From a virus: a stretch of 42,904 nt of DNA. Below are positions 24,799 to 33,029 of the stretch, piece after piece. The notes beneath the pieces are model-generated. The model had not been told where the DNA came from. It did not search any database and saw only the letters and a program-made list of their open reading frames with translations. How positions within the stretch are numbered: the first letter of the stretch is position 1; each line of letters starts with the position of its first letter. A program made the translations under genes and the position numbers. Location: IMG/VR virus record IMGVR_UViG_3300032287_000447, positions 1-42,904 of that record, one strand, 5' to 3'.

Positions 24799-26418
24799 TT
24801 AGAATGAAACCGTGGCGCCGCCAGCATCAATGGTATATGTCCATGATGTTGTTGTTGCCGTTTCAGCGTTGTAAATGATATCTGTGTTGGGTGTTACATT
24901 GCCACCATCTAAATAATCAACAATGTAAGCATTTCCGTTTTCGCCGCCAACACCTTGTACACCTTGCGAACCAAAAAGCCCTTGTGGTCCTTGCAAGCCT
25001 TGAACTGATTGCGTACCTTGTGTTCCCTGCAAACCAAGTAGACCTTGTATGCCTTGCAGTCCTTGTGCGCCTTGTATTCCGTCAAGTCCTTGCGTACCTG
25101 TTAATCCTTGGATTCCTTGTGTACCCTGCGACCCTGTAATTCCTTGCAAGCCATTTGTGCCTTGTAGCCCGATAAGCCCCTGAATACCTTGTGTACCTTG
25201 AACACCTTGCAGACCTTGAGTACCTTGAATTCCATCAGTACCCTGCGTACCAGTAGTTCCTTGACTTCCAGTTACGCCTTGAATTCCTTGCGTACCTTGT
25301 AGCCCAGTCAATCCTTGAGTACCAATTGCGCCTTGAGTTCCTGTCGCGCCCTGAATACCAACAATTCCTTGTGTGCCGTCAGCACCTTGAATTCCCGCAA
25401 TACCTTGTGAGCCAGTTAATCCTTGTGTTCCAGTAGTTCCCTGAATACCAAAAGTTCCTTGTACACCTTGAGTACCTTGCGAACCAGTAGCACCAGTTGT
25501 TCCTTGAATTCCATTAGTGCCTTGCGCACCTTGCAATCCAGTTGCACCTTGAATACCTGTAATGCCTTGAGTGCCTTGCGCACCAGTTGTTCCTTGTAAT
25601 CCTGTAAGACCTTGTGGACCAGAGATGTTGCCAGCATTAACCCATGAGTTAGATGTTGATGACCATACATAAAGGTCGCCTTGTCCAACTAAATATGCAT
25701 CGCCATTGTTGCCAGTTGGATGTGCAAGTACAAGTGCCGCATAAGTTGGGTATGAACCAAGTATGTTTACGCCAGTACCAATCGCACCTTGAATTGCTTG
25801 ACCTTGTACGCCTTGGATACCCTGCGTACCTTGACCGCCTTGTACGCCCTGAACTCCTTGAACACCTTGAGTTCCTTGGTTGCCCTGAATTCCTTGTGTT
25901 CCCTGTACGCCCTGCGCGCCTTGAATTCCTTGTACGCCGATTGTTCCTTGAACGCCTTGTGTACCTTGCGTTCCCTGAATACCAGTTGTGCCTTGCGTAC
26001 CAACAATGCCTTGTGTTCCATCTGTGCCTTGAATACCAATAGTTCCCTGCGCGCCAGTATTACCTTGCGTACCTTGCGCACCTTGAGAACCTGTCGTGCC
26101 TTGACTACCAATTGTGCCTTGACGACCTTGTACACCTTGAACGCCCTGCGTTCCTTGTGACCCAGTTGTACCTTGCGACCCAGTAATACCTTGAGTGCCA
26201 GTACGACCTTGGATGCCAGTTAAACCCTGTGTGCCTTGAGTTCCCTGCGTTCCCTGAGTTCCTTGTGTACCAACGAACCCTTGAATACCTACAGTTCCCT
26301 GAACGCCCTGTAAGCCTTGTGTACCCTGTGTGCCTTGCAAACCTTGTACACCGCGAGAACCAGCCGCGCTGACAATAATGTCTGCAACGACAGGCGTTAC
26401 AATTATCTCATCAGCCAT
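24799..26418 (-). CDS. Long collagen-like fibre protein (GTQG repeats)
   Basis: The 539-aa protein is mostly Gly-X-Gln/Thr-Gln triplets (GTQGTQG, GLQG, GVQG), interrupted once at about residues 210-265 by a globular segment ([20 protein letters not shown] then [12 protein letters not shown]). It ends with a small beta domain. Gln is very frequent (well over 100 residues), and on inspection CAA outnumbers CAG. Virion collagen-like proteins form trimeric fibres. The DNA is correspondingly repetitive and could be mistaken for a repeat array. The protein is preceded by a small tail gene with a TAATG overlap. Confidence 0.85.
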   Translation of the reverse strand: MADEIIVTPVVADIIVSAAGSRGVQGLQGTQGTQGLQGVQGTVGIQGFVGTQGTQGTQGTQGTQGLTGIQGRTGTQGITGSQGTTGSQGTQGVQGVQGRQGTIGSQGTTGSQGAQGTQGNTGAQGTIGIQGTDGTQGIVGTQGTTGIQGTQGTQGVQGTIGVQGIQGAQGVQGTQGIQGNQGTQGVQGVQGVQGGQGTQGIQGVQGQAIQGAIGTGVNILGSYPTYAALVLAHPTGNNGDAYLVGQGDLYVWSSTSNSWVNAGNISGPQGLTGLQGTTGAQGTQGITGIQGATGLQGAQGTNGIQGTTGATGSQGTQGVQGTFGIQGTTGTQGLTGSQGIAGIQGADGTQGIVGIQGATGTQGAIGTQGLTGLQGTQGIQGVTGSQGTTGTQGTDGIQGTQGLQGVQGTQGIQGLIGLQGTNGLQGITGSQGTQGIQGLTGTQGLDGIQGAQGLQGIQGLLGLQGTQGTQSVQGLQGPQGLFGSQGVQGVGGENGNAYIVDYLDGGNVTPNTDIIYNAETATTTSWTYTIDAGGATVSF

Positions 26419-26777
26419 TAGCGAGATACCTCAGCATCTACTTGCACAATACCGCGACCTAAATAAATTGCTTCACCATTTGCTGGTGTGCATTTCAAGT
26501 CCCACTCGTATTTTCCTGGTGGTGTTGTAATGCCTGTGTTAATTTGTACCTGTGGCTTTGTTGCCGCATTAAATGTTATGCCGTTGCCTACTGTGAGAGA
26601 TAAAACTGTAGTGCGAGCAAGCGCAGATGTACGGAATTGCAAGATGGGCGTATAACCAGCCAATGAAATAGCCGCGCCGTTAGCATCTTGGTAAGAAAAG
26701 TTAATAGCCCACTCTTGGTTTTGGCGAACAGTAATGTTAAGCGGGTCAGGAGTCTGACTTATTGACTGTGCTGGCAT
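26418..26777 (-). CDS. Small beta-sandwich virion protein, 119 aa
   Basis: The 119-aa protein is beta-rich: [17 protein letters not shown], then [14 protein letters not shown], then [12 protein letters not shown]. This looks like the N-terminal module of tail fibre-associated proteins (BppU-type) in siphophages. It overlaps the 3' end of the large terminase gene by 32 bases and the collagen-like gene by one. A fibre-attachment or baseplate role is inferred from fold impression and position. Confidence 0.65.
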   Translation of the reverse strand: MPAQSISQTPDPLNITVRQNQEWAINFSYQDANGAAISLAGYTPILQFRTSALARTTVLSLTVGNGITFNAATKPQVQINTGITTPPGKYEWDLKCTPANGEAIYLGRGIVQVDAEVSR

Positions 26778-28152
26778 TAGATTCTCCTAGAGGGATATTG
26801 CATCTTGGGCAGGTGCGCATTGACTTAGAATAAGGGGTCTTACATTGTGGACAAAATACTGCCATCGCAGATAGGAAGTTAATTGCCGCCGAGCCCTCAC
26901 TCAACTCAGTAAGCGCCCAGACTAATGCATCCATTCTATCAGGCGAATCCTGTGTTACCCCGGGTTCGTATTCACACATTTGGTCCTCTAAGTTACCGAA
27001 GTAACCTACATGGTGTACGCGCCCTTGTTCATAAAGTGCTGCAATAGGTTCAGCGCGTAAGTGCTTCCCGCGTGTCGCTGTGACCTTCTTTGTGGAAACT
27101 GTTGGCTTAACCTGTTGCAGCAAATGTATTACAAGGTCGCCACCGTTATTTGTTTCCGCAACAATACGGTCTGCCTTGTATCTTTCATAACAATTAACAG
27201 CAACAGTAGCCCACTCTTGTGGACTGGCTTTTGTTGTGCTGTCATCTAAAACATAATAATGACCATCAGCGGTCATGCCACAGGTAACAATTCCTGTGCT
27301 GTCGCTATCTTCGTTATTAGTAACGGCTGGGTCTACGCCTACAACAACTCGACTAAATGGAGGTACTGCATCCAATTTAATTCGTGCCGCTTCAATACCA
27401 GTTCTAGTCCAAAGCGCACCGGGGTTGTCATCAAGGATTTCACCAAATAGTTCTTGGCGACCTAAGCGAGTGTTTTCATACTTGTTCTGTAAGGTAACTA
27501 GCGTTGATGCCGCAAGGTTATCTTTGTTCTCGTAAGTACTGCCACGAGTAACTATTGTCTCAGGGTCTTTTAGGATTTCCTTAACAATTTTAGTTGGTCG
27601 TGGAGTAGTAGTAACAATTACTTGCGGGTGTGTACCTAAACGCAAACCAAATTGCAACTGGTCAAATGTTTCAGGGCTAGCCCATGCCGCTAACTCATCA
27701 CACCAAGCACCATGATGTTGCGGTCCACGAAGTCGGTCAGGCTTTTCAGCACTAAATCCTTTTATGCGTGAGCCGTTAGGCAACATGTAAGCCGAACGAG
27801 ATTTGTTCCAAGCGTTCTCGTCATAAATACCATAACGAGTTAAAACGGTAATAATTCCTGATTCACCCTCAAAGCAGGTGTCAATTACATCCGCGCTTGT
27901 CGGCGCGACTACAGCCCAGCGAGTCTTAGGATTGGTTATCGCTTTCCATACTAACCACTCCGCTCCCGTTCTCGTCTTGCCCCACCCGCGACCCGAGAGA
28001 ATCAACCAAGTTTTCCAGTTCGATTCCGGTGGCAACTGATTCGCTCTCGCTGACAAGTTCTGCCATTGGACTCTCGCTTGTGCCAGTTGCATAGTCTGCG
28101 GTGAGTAACGCGGCGAGTTCTCTAACTGCTCTATCAATTGTGTCATTGCCAT
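26746..28152 (-). CDS. terL: Terminase large subunit, with C-terminal zinc ribbon
   Basis: The packaging motor ATPase/nuclease. The Walker A motif SGRGWGKT lies at residues 53-60, the Walker B-like segment reads HHGAWCDELA, and the RNase H-like nuclease half shows VVVGVDPAVTN and SPDRMDALVWAL. The last ~35 residues add a CxxC...CxxC zinc ribbon (CPQCKTPYSKSMRTCPRC), which is not part of the usual terminase. The 5' end overlaps terS by 227 bases if ATG 28152 is used, or by 167 bases if the ATG at 28092 is the start. The ATPase/nuclease assignment is firm. Confidence 0.92.
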   Translation of the reverse strand: MAMTQLIEQLENSPRYSPQTMQLAQARVQWQNLSARANQLPPESNWKTWLILSGRGWGKTRTGAEWLVWKAITNPKTRWAVVAPTSADVIDTCFEGESGIITVLTRYGIYDENAWNKSRSAYMLPNGSRIKGFSAEKPDRLRGPQHHGAWCDELAAWASPETFDQLQFGLRLGTHPQVIVTTTPRPTKIVKEILKDPETIVTRGSTYENKDNLAASTLVTLQNKYENTRLGRQELFGEILDDNPGALWTRTGIEAARIKLDAVPPFSRVVVGVDPAVTNNEDSDSTGIVTCGMTADGHYYVLDDSTTKASPQEWATVAVNCYERYKADRIVAETNNGGDLVIHLLQQVKPTVSTKKVTATRGKHLRAEPIAALYEQGRVHHVGYFGNLEDQMCEYEPGVTQDSPDRMDALVWALTELSEGSAAINFLSAMAVFCPQCKTPYSKSMRTCPRCNIPLGESNASTVNKSDS

Positions 28153-28513
28153 CCCAAGTTGTTATTTCCTGCTCTATCTTAATTGGCTTATCTAGCCCTA
28201 GCAGTTTAGCCCTTCTCTCCATTAGGCGAATGATAGTCAAAATTGCTCTTGTATCACCCTTCATAGCAGAAGGCCATACAGCCACTTGGAGGCGGTCTAG
28301 GCGGTCTACTTCTTGTTCCCTTAATTCATCTGCGGGCTGTTGCATTGTGCGCTTGATTGCCCGCTTGTAAGCCGCATACGCTCCTGTGTGGTCAGCGTAT
28401 CCAACTTCCTCAGCAATTCGTTGCCATGTTAGTCCAACACGGCGTAATTCCAAGACTCGTATCTCTTTATCTACCAGTTCAGGACTGGGAACAGCCGCAT
28501 TGTGATTTGGCAT
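27926..28513 (-). CDS. terS: Terminase small subunit
   Basis: The 195-aa protein has an N-terminal helix-turn-helix-like part (LELRRVGLTWQRIAEEVGY), a helical oligomerisation region (about 55-105), and a C-terminal segment. It directly precedes terL, as is usual. The last ~55-75 codons overlap the start of terL in another frame, and this C-terminus is Ser/Glu-rich. TerS selects the packaging site. The very long overlap is unusual and leaves the exact terL start uncertain. Confidence 0.8.
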   Translation of the reverse strand: MPNHNAAVPSPELVDKEIRVLELRRVGLTWQRIAEEVGYADHTGAYAAYKRAIKRTMQQPADELREQEVDRLDRLQVAVWPSAMKGDTRAILTIIRLMERRAKLLGLDKPIKIEQEITTWDGNDTIDRAVRELAALLTADYATGTSESPMAELVSESESVATGIELENLVDSLGSRVGQDENGSGVVSMESDNQS

Positions 28514-28520
28514 AGATAGA

Positions 28521-29546
28521 TTACTTACTGGTCACAGGTTTGTGCCAAGTAACGCCTTCGTTCTCGGCAAACCATTTGACCGTCTCAGCGATTCCCTCAG
28601 ACAAAGGCTTGAAGTCGTTAATATCCATACCGATTGCTTTAAGAGTATCTGGGTCTGCCGATACTACAGTTCCTAATTCGCGGGTAATTCGTTGAATATC
28701 CTTACGGTCTAGCGCAGGATTAACCAGAGCAACCGCATCAACAATAGCCTTAAGGTCAGCAGGAGTTGCAATAGCGCCACCGTGAGGTTCGCCTGTACGC
28801 ATAGGCACATTGTCAATAGTTGCGCCGGGAATATGCTTTTGGATTTCCTGTGCAACATCTAGGACTGTGTAAGGTGTTGCGTTACCTACATCAATTGGAT
28901 GCTTAGGAACATTTCCCTTAGCGGCTTCTTCTAGTGCGGTAACAAATACTTTGGCTACATCTCCAACCCATACAGTATCGCTGTATTGAGTTCCTCCACC
29001 ATAAAGTCTCATGGCTTCACCTGATAAGGCTGATGTAATAAATGATGGAACAATCTTACGAACTTTGGCTGAACCGTAAGGTGATGGAGCAGATTGGCGT
29101 GGACCATAAGCGTTCATTGGTCGAACTGATGTAATGCGCAATCCTCTATCTTCACGATACATGGCAACAAATCTTTCGCCGCATGATTTTGTAATGCAAT
29201 AAGTTCCGCGTGCAATATTGGCATTACCTACAGCCGCAAATACTACTGGGAGGTCGTATCGTGACGCCGCTTCAAATACATTAAGCGTGCCCATGATATT
29301 AGTTTCTGCCGCCGCGTGGGGCGCATCAATGGTTTCTGTAGTTCCAAGCACAGCCGCAAGATGGATAATTGCATCAACATGCGCCGCCATTTCCATAACG
29401 ATTGTGTTATCTCTTACATCACCAAGTAAGCCATGTTCCAAGCGACCTTTGTGGTCTAGCACATACGGCTTATGACCACGCGCTTCAAGTTCTGCGCAAA
29501 TCCAAGAGCCAATAAATCCCGCCCCACCTGTTACTCCAACTATCAT
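28521..29546 (-). CDS. NAD-dependent epimerase/dehydratase (extended SDR)
   Basis: I chose ATG 29546, which overlaps the stop of the glycosyltransferase gene (ATGA) and follows GGAGGG. The 341-aa protein has the Rossmann motif TGGAGFIGS (residues 6-14) and the YxxxK pair Y116/K120 (YCITK). The segment before it (FAAVGN) lacks the usual Ser-Ser and is short, so catalysis may differ from typical UDP-sugar 4-epimerases. VRPMNAYGPRQ and LYGGGTQYSDTVWVGDVA are typical of sugar-nucleotide enzymes. It likely provides an activated sugar for the neighbouring glycosyltransferase. Confidence 0.85.
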   Translation of the reverse strand: MIVGVTGGAGFIGSWICAELEARGHKPYVLDHKGRLEHGLLGDVRDNTIVMEMAAHVDAIIHLAAVLGTTETIDAPHAAAETNIMGTLNVFEAASRYDLPVVFAAVGNANIARGTYCITKSCGERFVAMYREDRGLRITSVRPMNAYGPRQSAPSPYGSAKVRKIVPSFITSALSGEAMRLYGGGTQYSDTVWVGDVAKVFVTALEEAAKGNVPKHPIDVGNATPYTVLDVAQEIQKHIPGATIDNVPMRTGEPHGGAIATPADLKAIVDAVALVNPALDRKDIQRITRELGTVVSADPDTLKAIGMDINDFKPLSEGIAETVKWFAENEGVTWHKPVTSK

Positions 29547-30409
29547 TTTAGCCCTCCGACCTTTTTGTGCTTCTCGTTGATAATGCATGGAACAGCGTAA
29601 CGCCAGTCCACTTTATGATGCAAGCGCCTATTGGCTGTACCCATAGGATAAATCTTTACGCATGAAGGCGCCATCATTACAGAGTAAAAACTCTTAGCGT
29701 ATGTGCCTTCTTCTAAATACAGTTCAGTCATGCCACCTTGATTGGCTTGTGTAGCCATTTGTAGCACATTTACATGGAACGCCGTAAATACTTTTTCCCC
29801 GCGTGAACCATAAACGACATACATATTAACATCGTCGTTAATCTTGCCAATAAAGTTTACATATTTGCTGGTGCGAATAAAAAAACTATTCATAGCCTTG
29901 CGTTGCAGTCCACGCTTATAGTTTGGACTATTGATGCCACCTATCATGTCGCCACCTTGACCAAAAGCCACAGTCAGCGAATCAGTATCATCTAAAAATT
30001 TGTATGTAGCCTCAAATAATGCATCAAGGTTCTTCACTCTATATGAAGTAAGCACACCATTCTTTATGAATCGGTAGCGTAGGTCTGCATAGTCATCATC
30101 AAGTTGCAACATATAGTCATAGCCAAGTTCTTTAGCCATATCCTGTGCGGCGTGACGAGCATAAATAATTGCGCGTCTATCGCCTGATGTATCTGCATCA
30201 TCAATGCGGTCTGCAACAGCCTTCTTATCAAATTGCAATACCATGTCACCGTAGCGTTCAAAGTATTCGTCTGCTCTTGCATCTTCATTATCTATAACAA
30301 TATGAATCTTGCCCGTATAACCAGAGCGTTGCAACATATCCAGAGTTTTTATGTTATCTGGTCTACCGTGAGTCAAGATAAAGACTGCGGCGCTTCTAGT
30401 TGTTGTCAT
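29543..30409 (-). CDS. TET-associated-type glycosyltransferase (TAGT-like)
   Basis: The 288-aa protein has ILTHGRPDN at residues 11-19, a KIHIVIDNED strand (34-43), YARHAAQD, and the DDDY motif at 104-107 in MLQLDDDYAD. This set matches the TAGT family described in phage DNA-modification gene clusters, where it is thought to add sugars to oxidised bases. It is flanked by a ParB-like protein upstream and a sugar epimerase downstream, with overlapping ends. No TET/JBP dioxygenase or base hydroxymethylase was seen here, so the acceptor is unknown and a protein or surface glycan is also possible. Confidence 0.75.
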   Translation of the reverse strand: MTTTRSAAVFILTHGRPDNIKTLDMLQRSGYTGKIHIVIDNEDARADEYFERYGDMVLQFDKKAVADRIDDADTSGDRRAIIYARHAAQDMAKELGYDYMLQLDDDYADLRYRFIKNGVLTSYRVKNLDALFEATYKFLDDTDSLTVAFGQGGDMIGGINSPNYKRGLQRKAMNSFFIRTSKYVNFIGKINDDVNMYVVYGSRGEKVFTAFHVNVLQMATQANQGGMTELYLEEGTYAKSFYSVMMAPSCVKIYPMGTANRRLHHKVDWRYAVPCIINEKHKKVGGLK

Positions 30410-31163
30410 CTAGTTCTTCAAGTTCAGCGATGGTTGTTAAGAAGTTTGCATAACCATTACGGATTGCATCTTCCGCATCTATAATTACCAACGCGGATTC
30501 CTCCATAAGTTCCTGAATCTCAGGTGTTTGATGAGGATAAAATTCAGCAATCTTGCGGTAGTCAAATACAACATGTCGCTGTGATGCGCGTAACAAAAAT
30601 TCTTTAATGTCTTTAGGCAGGTCAGCGGCTTCAATTTGTAGCGACAAACTATCTGCTTTGCTGGTGTTAATTAAATCTATAAGTAGTGGCTCTTCGCCTA
30701 CAATTTCATATTGCGGAATATTCATTTTGTTGGAGTATTCCTGCTGTTGCGGATTAAGACTATCTATCTCGTCTTTGTAATTCTCCATTGACTTATCGTC
30801 AAAACCAAATTCCTTTAAGTCCCAACCTTCTTCTTCCATTTCAAGAAGTTGCGACACAAGTACTGGTGTATCCCATTCAGCAAGTTCAGCAGTACGGTTA
30901 TCAGCAATAGCGAAGGCTTTTGCGGTATCTGCATCCCAGTTAGCAGGAACTTCCGTTACGGTAATTTCATGCCAGCCAATTTTTTTAGCGGCTTCTAGCG
31001 TTCCGTTACCTGCGATAACAACGCCATTATGCACAACAATAGGCTTGCGTTGTCCAAACTTTTCTAGACTTGATGCAATAGCATTTAGATTTTTATCCGA
31101 GTGCTTTCTAGCATTATTCGGGTCTAGTTTTAGTTCCGAAATTAGTTTCTGAGTTATGTTCAT
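30396..31163 (-). CDS. ParB-like nuclease-domain protein
   Basis: The 255-aa protein begins with a ParB/Srx-type domain (about residues 1-110): LDPNNARKHSDKN, then IVVHNGVVIAGNGTLEAA (the GNG/GNH box) and FAIADNRTAELAEWD. The C-terminal half (about 150-255) carries RHVVFDYRKIAEFYPHQ and SALVIIDAEDAIRNGY, an extension I recall from phage ParB-like proteins. Such proteins are found in DNA-modification and methyltransferase neighbourhoods. It overlaps the glycosyltransferase by 14 bases and the upstream small gene by 50. Confidence 0.75.
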   Translation of the reverse strand: MNITQKLISELKLDPNNARKHSDKNLNAIASSLEKFGQRKPIVVHNGVVIAGNGTLEAAKKIGWHEITVTEVPANWDADTAKAFAIADNRTAELAEWDTPVLVSQLLEMEEEGWDLKEFGFDDKSMENYKDEIDSLNPQQQEYSNKMNIPQYEIVGEEPLLIDLINTSKADSLSLQIEAADLPKDIKEFLLRASQRHVVFDYRKIAEFYPHQTPEIQELMEESALVIIDAEDAIRNGYANFLTTIAELEELDDNN

Positions 31164-31332
31164 ACGCCTTCAACTCTATCCTTGCATCCAGTAAATCATC
31201 CACTTGTTCTAAGTAGAATTCTCGCTGGGTAAAGGTTAGCCTATTTCCATATCTGTCTTGCAATTTTAGACGCAAGTGGCTCAAAGCCTCGTCTATGTCG
31301 TGTACCGTTAGGTCATCTATAACCACTTGCAT
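31114..31332 (-). CDS. Small acidic hypothetical protein, 72 aa
   Basis: I chose ATG 31332 because AAGGA precedes it, although the frame is open to 31377. The 72-aa protein is predicted helical (EALSHLRLKLQDRYG, FTQREFYLEQVDDLLDARI). A TATACT sequence lies immediately before the SD and could be a -10 box giving a very short leader. It overlaps the ParB-like gene by 50 bases. I do not recognise a family; a short helical subunit or regulator is possible. Confidence 0.6.
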   Translation of the reverse strand: MQVVIDDLTVHDIDEALSHLRLKLQDRYGNRLTFTQREFYLEQVDDLLDARIELKAYEHNSETNFGTKTRPE

Positions 31333-31382
31333 GTCCTTGAGTATAGACCTTCTCCAAGATACTGCGTAGATTATCACATAAC

Positions 31383-31544
31383 TTAATTTAAGTGGCGTTT
31401 TTGATAGGCGTTTTGCAATTGGTCTATGTCGTAGTATCTTGACCCGCCTATTATCTTACATTTGATGCCGTCTTGTTTTATCCAGCGATACATGGTTGCT
31501 TGCGATACTTTAAATACTTTTATTGCTTCATTAAAAGTCAGCAC
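31383..31544 (-). CDS. Excisionase/MerR-type small HTH protein, 53 aa
   Basis: The start is GTG 31544, overlapping the end of the zinc-ribbon gene by 14 bases. The 53-aa product is LTFNEAIKVFKVSQATMYRW... with IIGGSRYYDIDQLQNAY at the end, matching the HTH_17 (Xis/MerR-like) fold: helix, turn, recognition helix and a small wing. It may regulate transcription or recombination. A similar protein is encoded at 32145-32312, so two of these flank the zinc-ribbon gene. Confidence 0.65.
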   Translation of the reverse strand: MLTFNEAIKVFKVSQATMYRWIKQDGIKCKIIGGSRYYDIDQLQNAYQKRHLN

Positions 31545-32148
31545 TAAGCATCCTGCCTAATAATCTCCACTTAGCACTATCCCATGAAGTGCCACACGCC
31601 CTGCATTTAATATCATCAAAATCTGTAAGCGTTTTTGGGTTGATAAGTAATTTAGCGCCACATACTTCGCCCTTATCATCTTGTGCTGGGCAAGTGCCAA
31701 TTGGCACCATTTCAGACTTAAATCCAAGCACACTCGAAATCCTATTGCTTACACTATTTATGTCTTTGGTTAAAGATTCAATTTCCTCATAGTGCTTAAA
31801 TACCCATTCTGATTGACCTGTAAGATATTTAACGGTCATTTTAATGCGGTTAATTTCTTCGCCTCTAAATGTAATACGAGTATGTTCTCGCACCACTCGG
31901 ATTTTGGATTCATGCGCCATTAAAGGTTTGCTGATGCCGCCAGTACGCAAGTCAAGGGTCTCTAATTGGACTGGGATAGGCGGTGTCTTACTTCCGCCTA
32001 CCCTTTCGCCATATCCCTTACTAGGTTGCAATTCCTTTTCGAGTTCATAATACTTACTAGGAAATGACTTTAACTTAGTTATAGCATAATCCCAGCATGA
32101 TTCGCATAATGAACGCTCTGTGGTCTTGCGGCACAGTACGCATTTCAT
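31531..32148 (-). CDS. Double zinc-ribbon protein, 205 aa
   Basis: The N-terminus has CxxC...CxxC (CVLCRKTTERSLCESC), and the C-terminus a second cluster (GTCPAQ...VCGAK...CRACGTSW). The middle is helical (LTKDINSVSNRISS). This type of protein is common in actinophages next to excisionase-like HTH proteins. It probably binds nucleic acid; I know of no defined activity. ATG 32148 overlaps the upstream HTH gene (ATGA). Confidence 0.7.
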   Translation of the reverse strand: MKCVLCRKTTERSLCESCWDYAITKLKSFPSKYYELEKELQPSKGYGERVGGSKTPPIPVQLETLDLRTGGISKPLMAHESKIRVVREHTRITFRGEEINRIKMTVKYLTGQSEWVFKHYEEIESLTKDINSVSNRISSVLGFKSEMVPIGTCPAQDDKGEVCGAKLLINPKTLTDFDDIKCRACGTSWDSAKWRLLGRMLSADF

Positions 32149-32312
32149 GATGAACGATTGTCTCGTTTCGTCTTATACGCTTCCACTTGGTTGCGGTCAT
32201 AGATAGCATTTTTACCAGACTTGCCTACCCATGAAAGTTGCTTGCGGTATGTAATTTGGTACAAATTATTTCTAGTGATTCCTAGATATTCGCACACTTC
32301 TTGACTTGTCAT
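32145..32312 (-). CDS. Excisionase-type small HTH protein, 55 aa
   Basis: ATG 32312 overlaps the stop of ssb (TAATG). The 55-aa product has TSQEVCEYLGITRNNLYQI followed by AIYDRNQVEAYK, the HTH_17 pattern with recognition helix and wing. It is coupled to ssb and to the zinc-ribbon gene, so it is expressed with the replication/recombination functions. A regulator or DNA-architecture role is inferred. Confidence 0.65.
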   Translation of the reverse strand: MTSQEVCEYLGITRNNLYQITYRKQLSWVGKSGKNAIYDRNQVEAYKTKRDNRSS

Positions 32313-32704
32313 TAAAACGGCCACCCTGCTTCCTCCGTCTTGGTTTCCTTATATGGATTTTCCATCTTGCGCTTTAGCGTACCGACAACCGCAATCATCT
32401 TGGCTCTTACTTCAAAGCCTGATTTGGTTTCTCCATCACGCCCGCGATATTCAAAAGCCTTTAAGTCACCTTTAACAAGTAACTTAGTTCCTTTAAGCGG
32501 TGTATCGCCTAGCCATTCCGCAAGTTCACCAGTAGCAGATACTTTCCACCATACTGTCTCGCCTGTAGTCCATTCGCCATTTTTGAACTCGCGTGGAGTC
32601 TCAGCAAGACTAAAATTGCCTACAGCAAAATCGCCCTTTGAACCTTTAATAAATTTAAGTTCTGCATCGCTACCAGCATTACCTACGATTTCAATTTGTG
32701 CCAT
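32312..32704 (-). CDS. ssb: Single-stranded DNA-binding protein
   Basis: I chose ATG 32704, three codons inside a GTG-started frame, because GAAGGTGG lies at good distance. The 130-aa protein has an OB-fold pattern: IEIVGNAGSDAELKFI, then FSLAETPREF, WWKVSATGELAEWL and LLVKGDLKAFEY. The C-terminal tip EEAGWPF is acidic and ends in Pro-Phe, similar to the DDDIPF tail that binds partner proteins. It would protect ssDNA during recombination-dependent replication. Confidence 0.85.
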   Translation of the reverse strand: MAQIEIVGNAGSDAELKFIKGSKGDFAVGNFSLAETPREFKNGEWTTGETVWWKVSATGELAEWLGDTPLKGTKLLVKGDLKAFEYRGRDGETKSGFEVRAKMIAVVGTLKRKMENPYKETKTEEAGWPF

Positions 32705-33029
32705 TTTTTCCACCTTCTTCTATATAGGAGCCTTCGTTATCCAACAATACCTTACTTCCGTCTGAAAGGTGTAAGGGATACTCGGCGGGTTGCGCCCAAC
32801 TTGGAACTATCCAACCCATCTCGATTGACTTGGCAGGATTCATGTGGATGGCATCTGTTCCCATATTGTGGCATTTGTGATGTACTGCCATAAGATTGCA
32901 GACCTCATCTTTACCGCCTTGCGATTTTAAGCGCCTATGGTGCAAAGCAAAGTCGTAACCTGAATTGCCACATTTTTCGCAGTAGTTACCTGCGCGGTTA
33001 AGTACCGCTTCCGCTATTCGTCTATCCAT
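32691..33029 (-). CDS. HNH endonuclease
   Basis: ATG 33029 is taken as the start because it overlaps the end of the protease-like gene. The 112-aa protein has the HNH core: C17-C20, H30-H31 (ALHHRRLKSQGG), N45 (VCNLMAVHHKCHN) with H50/H51, C53 and H54. This betabetaalpha-Me nuclease may cut DNA during packaging or homing. It is far from the terminase genes. It overlaps ssb by 14 bases. Confidence 0.85.
   Translation of the reverse strand: MDRRIAEAVLNRAGNYCEKCGNSGYDFALHHRRLKSQGGKDEVCNLMAVHHKCHNMGTDAIHMNPAKSIEMGWIVPSWAQPAEYPLHLSDGSKVLLDNEGSYIEEGGKNGTN

Noticed and set aside
25653-26160. Long antisense frames opposite the collagen-like gene
   Set aside because: They are periodic mirror images of GTQG codons (Leu/Val/Tyr repeats) without start signals.
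24300-26400. Short-period repeats resembling a tandem repeat or CRISPR array
   Set aside because: They are the codons of Gly-X-Y collagen-like repeats in two open frames, with no constant repeat plus unique spacer pattern.
28521-29588. Longer epimerase start at 29588
   Set aside because: The extra 14 residues precede the Rossmann start, overlap the glycosyltransferase by 46 bases, and lack an SD; ATG 29546 has GGAGGG and ATGA coupling.
31383-32312. The two excisionase-like proteins as evidence of a temperate phage
   Set aside because: No integrase, attachment site or repressor is seen, and such HTH proteins are common in lytic actinophages.
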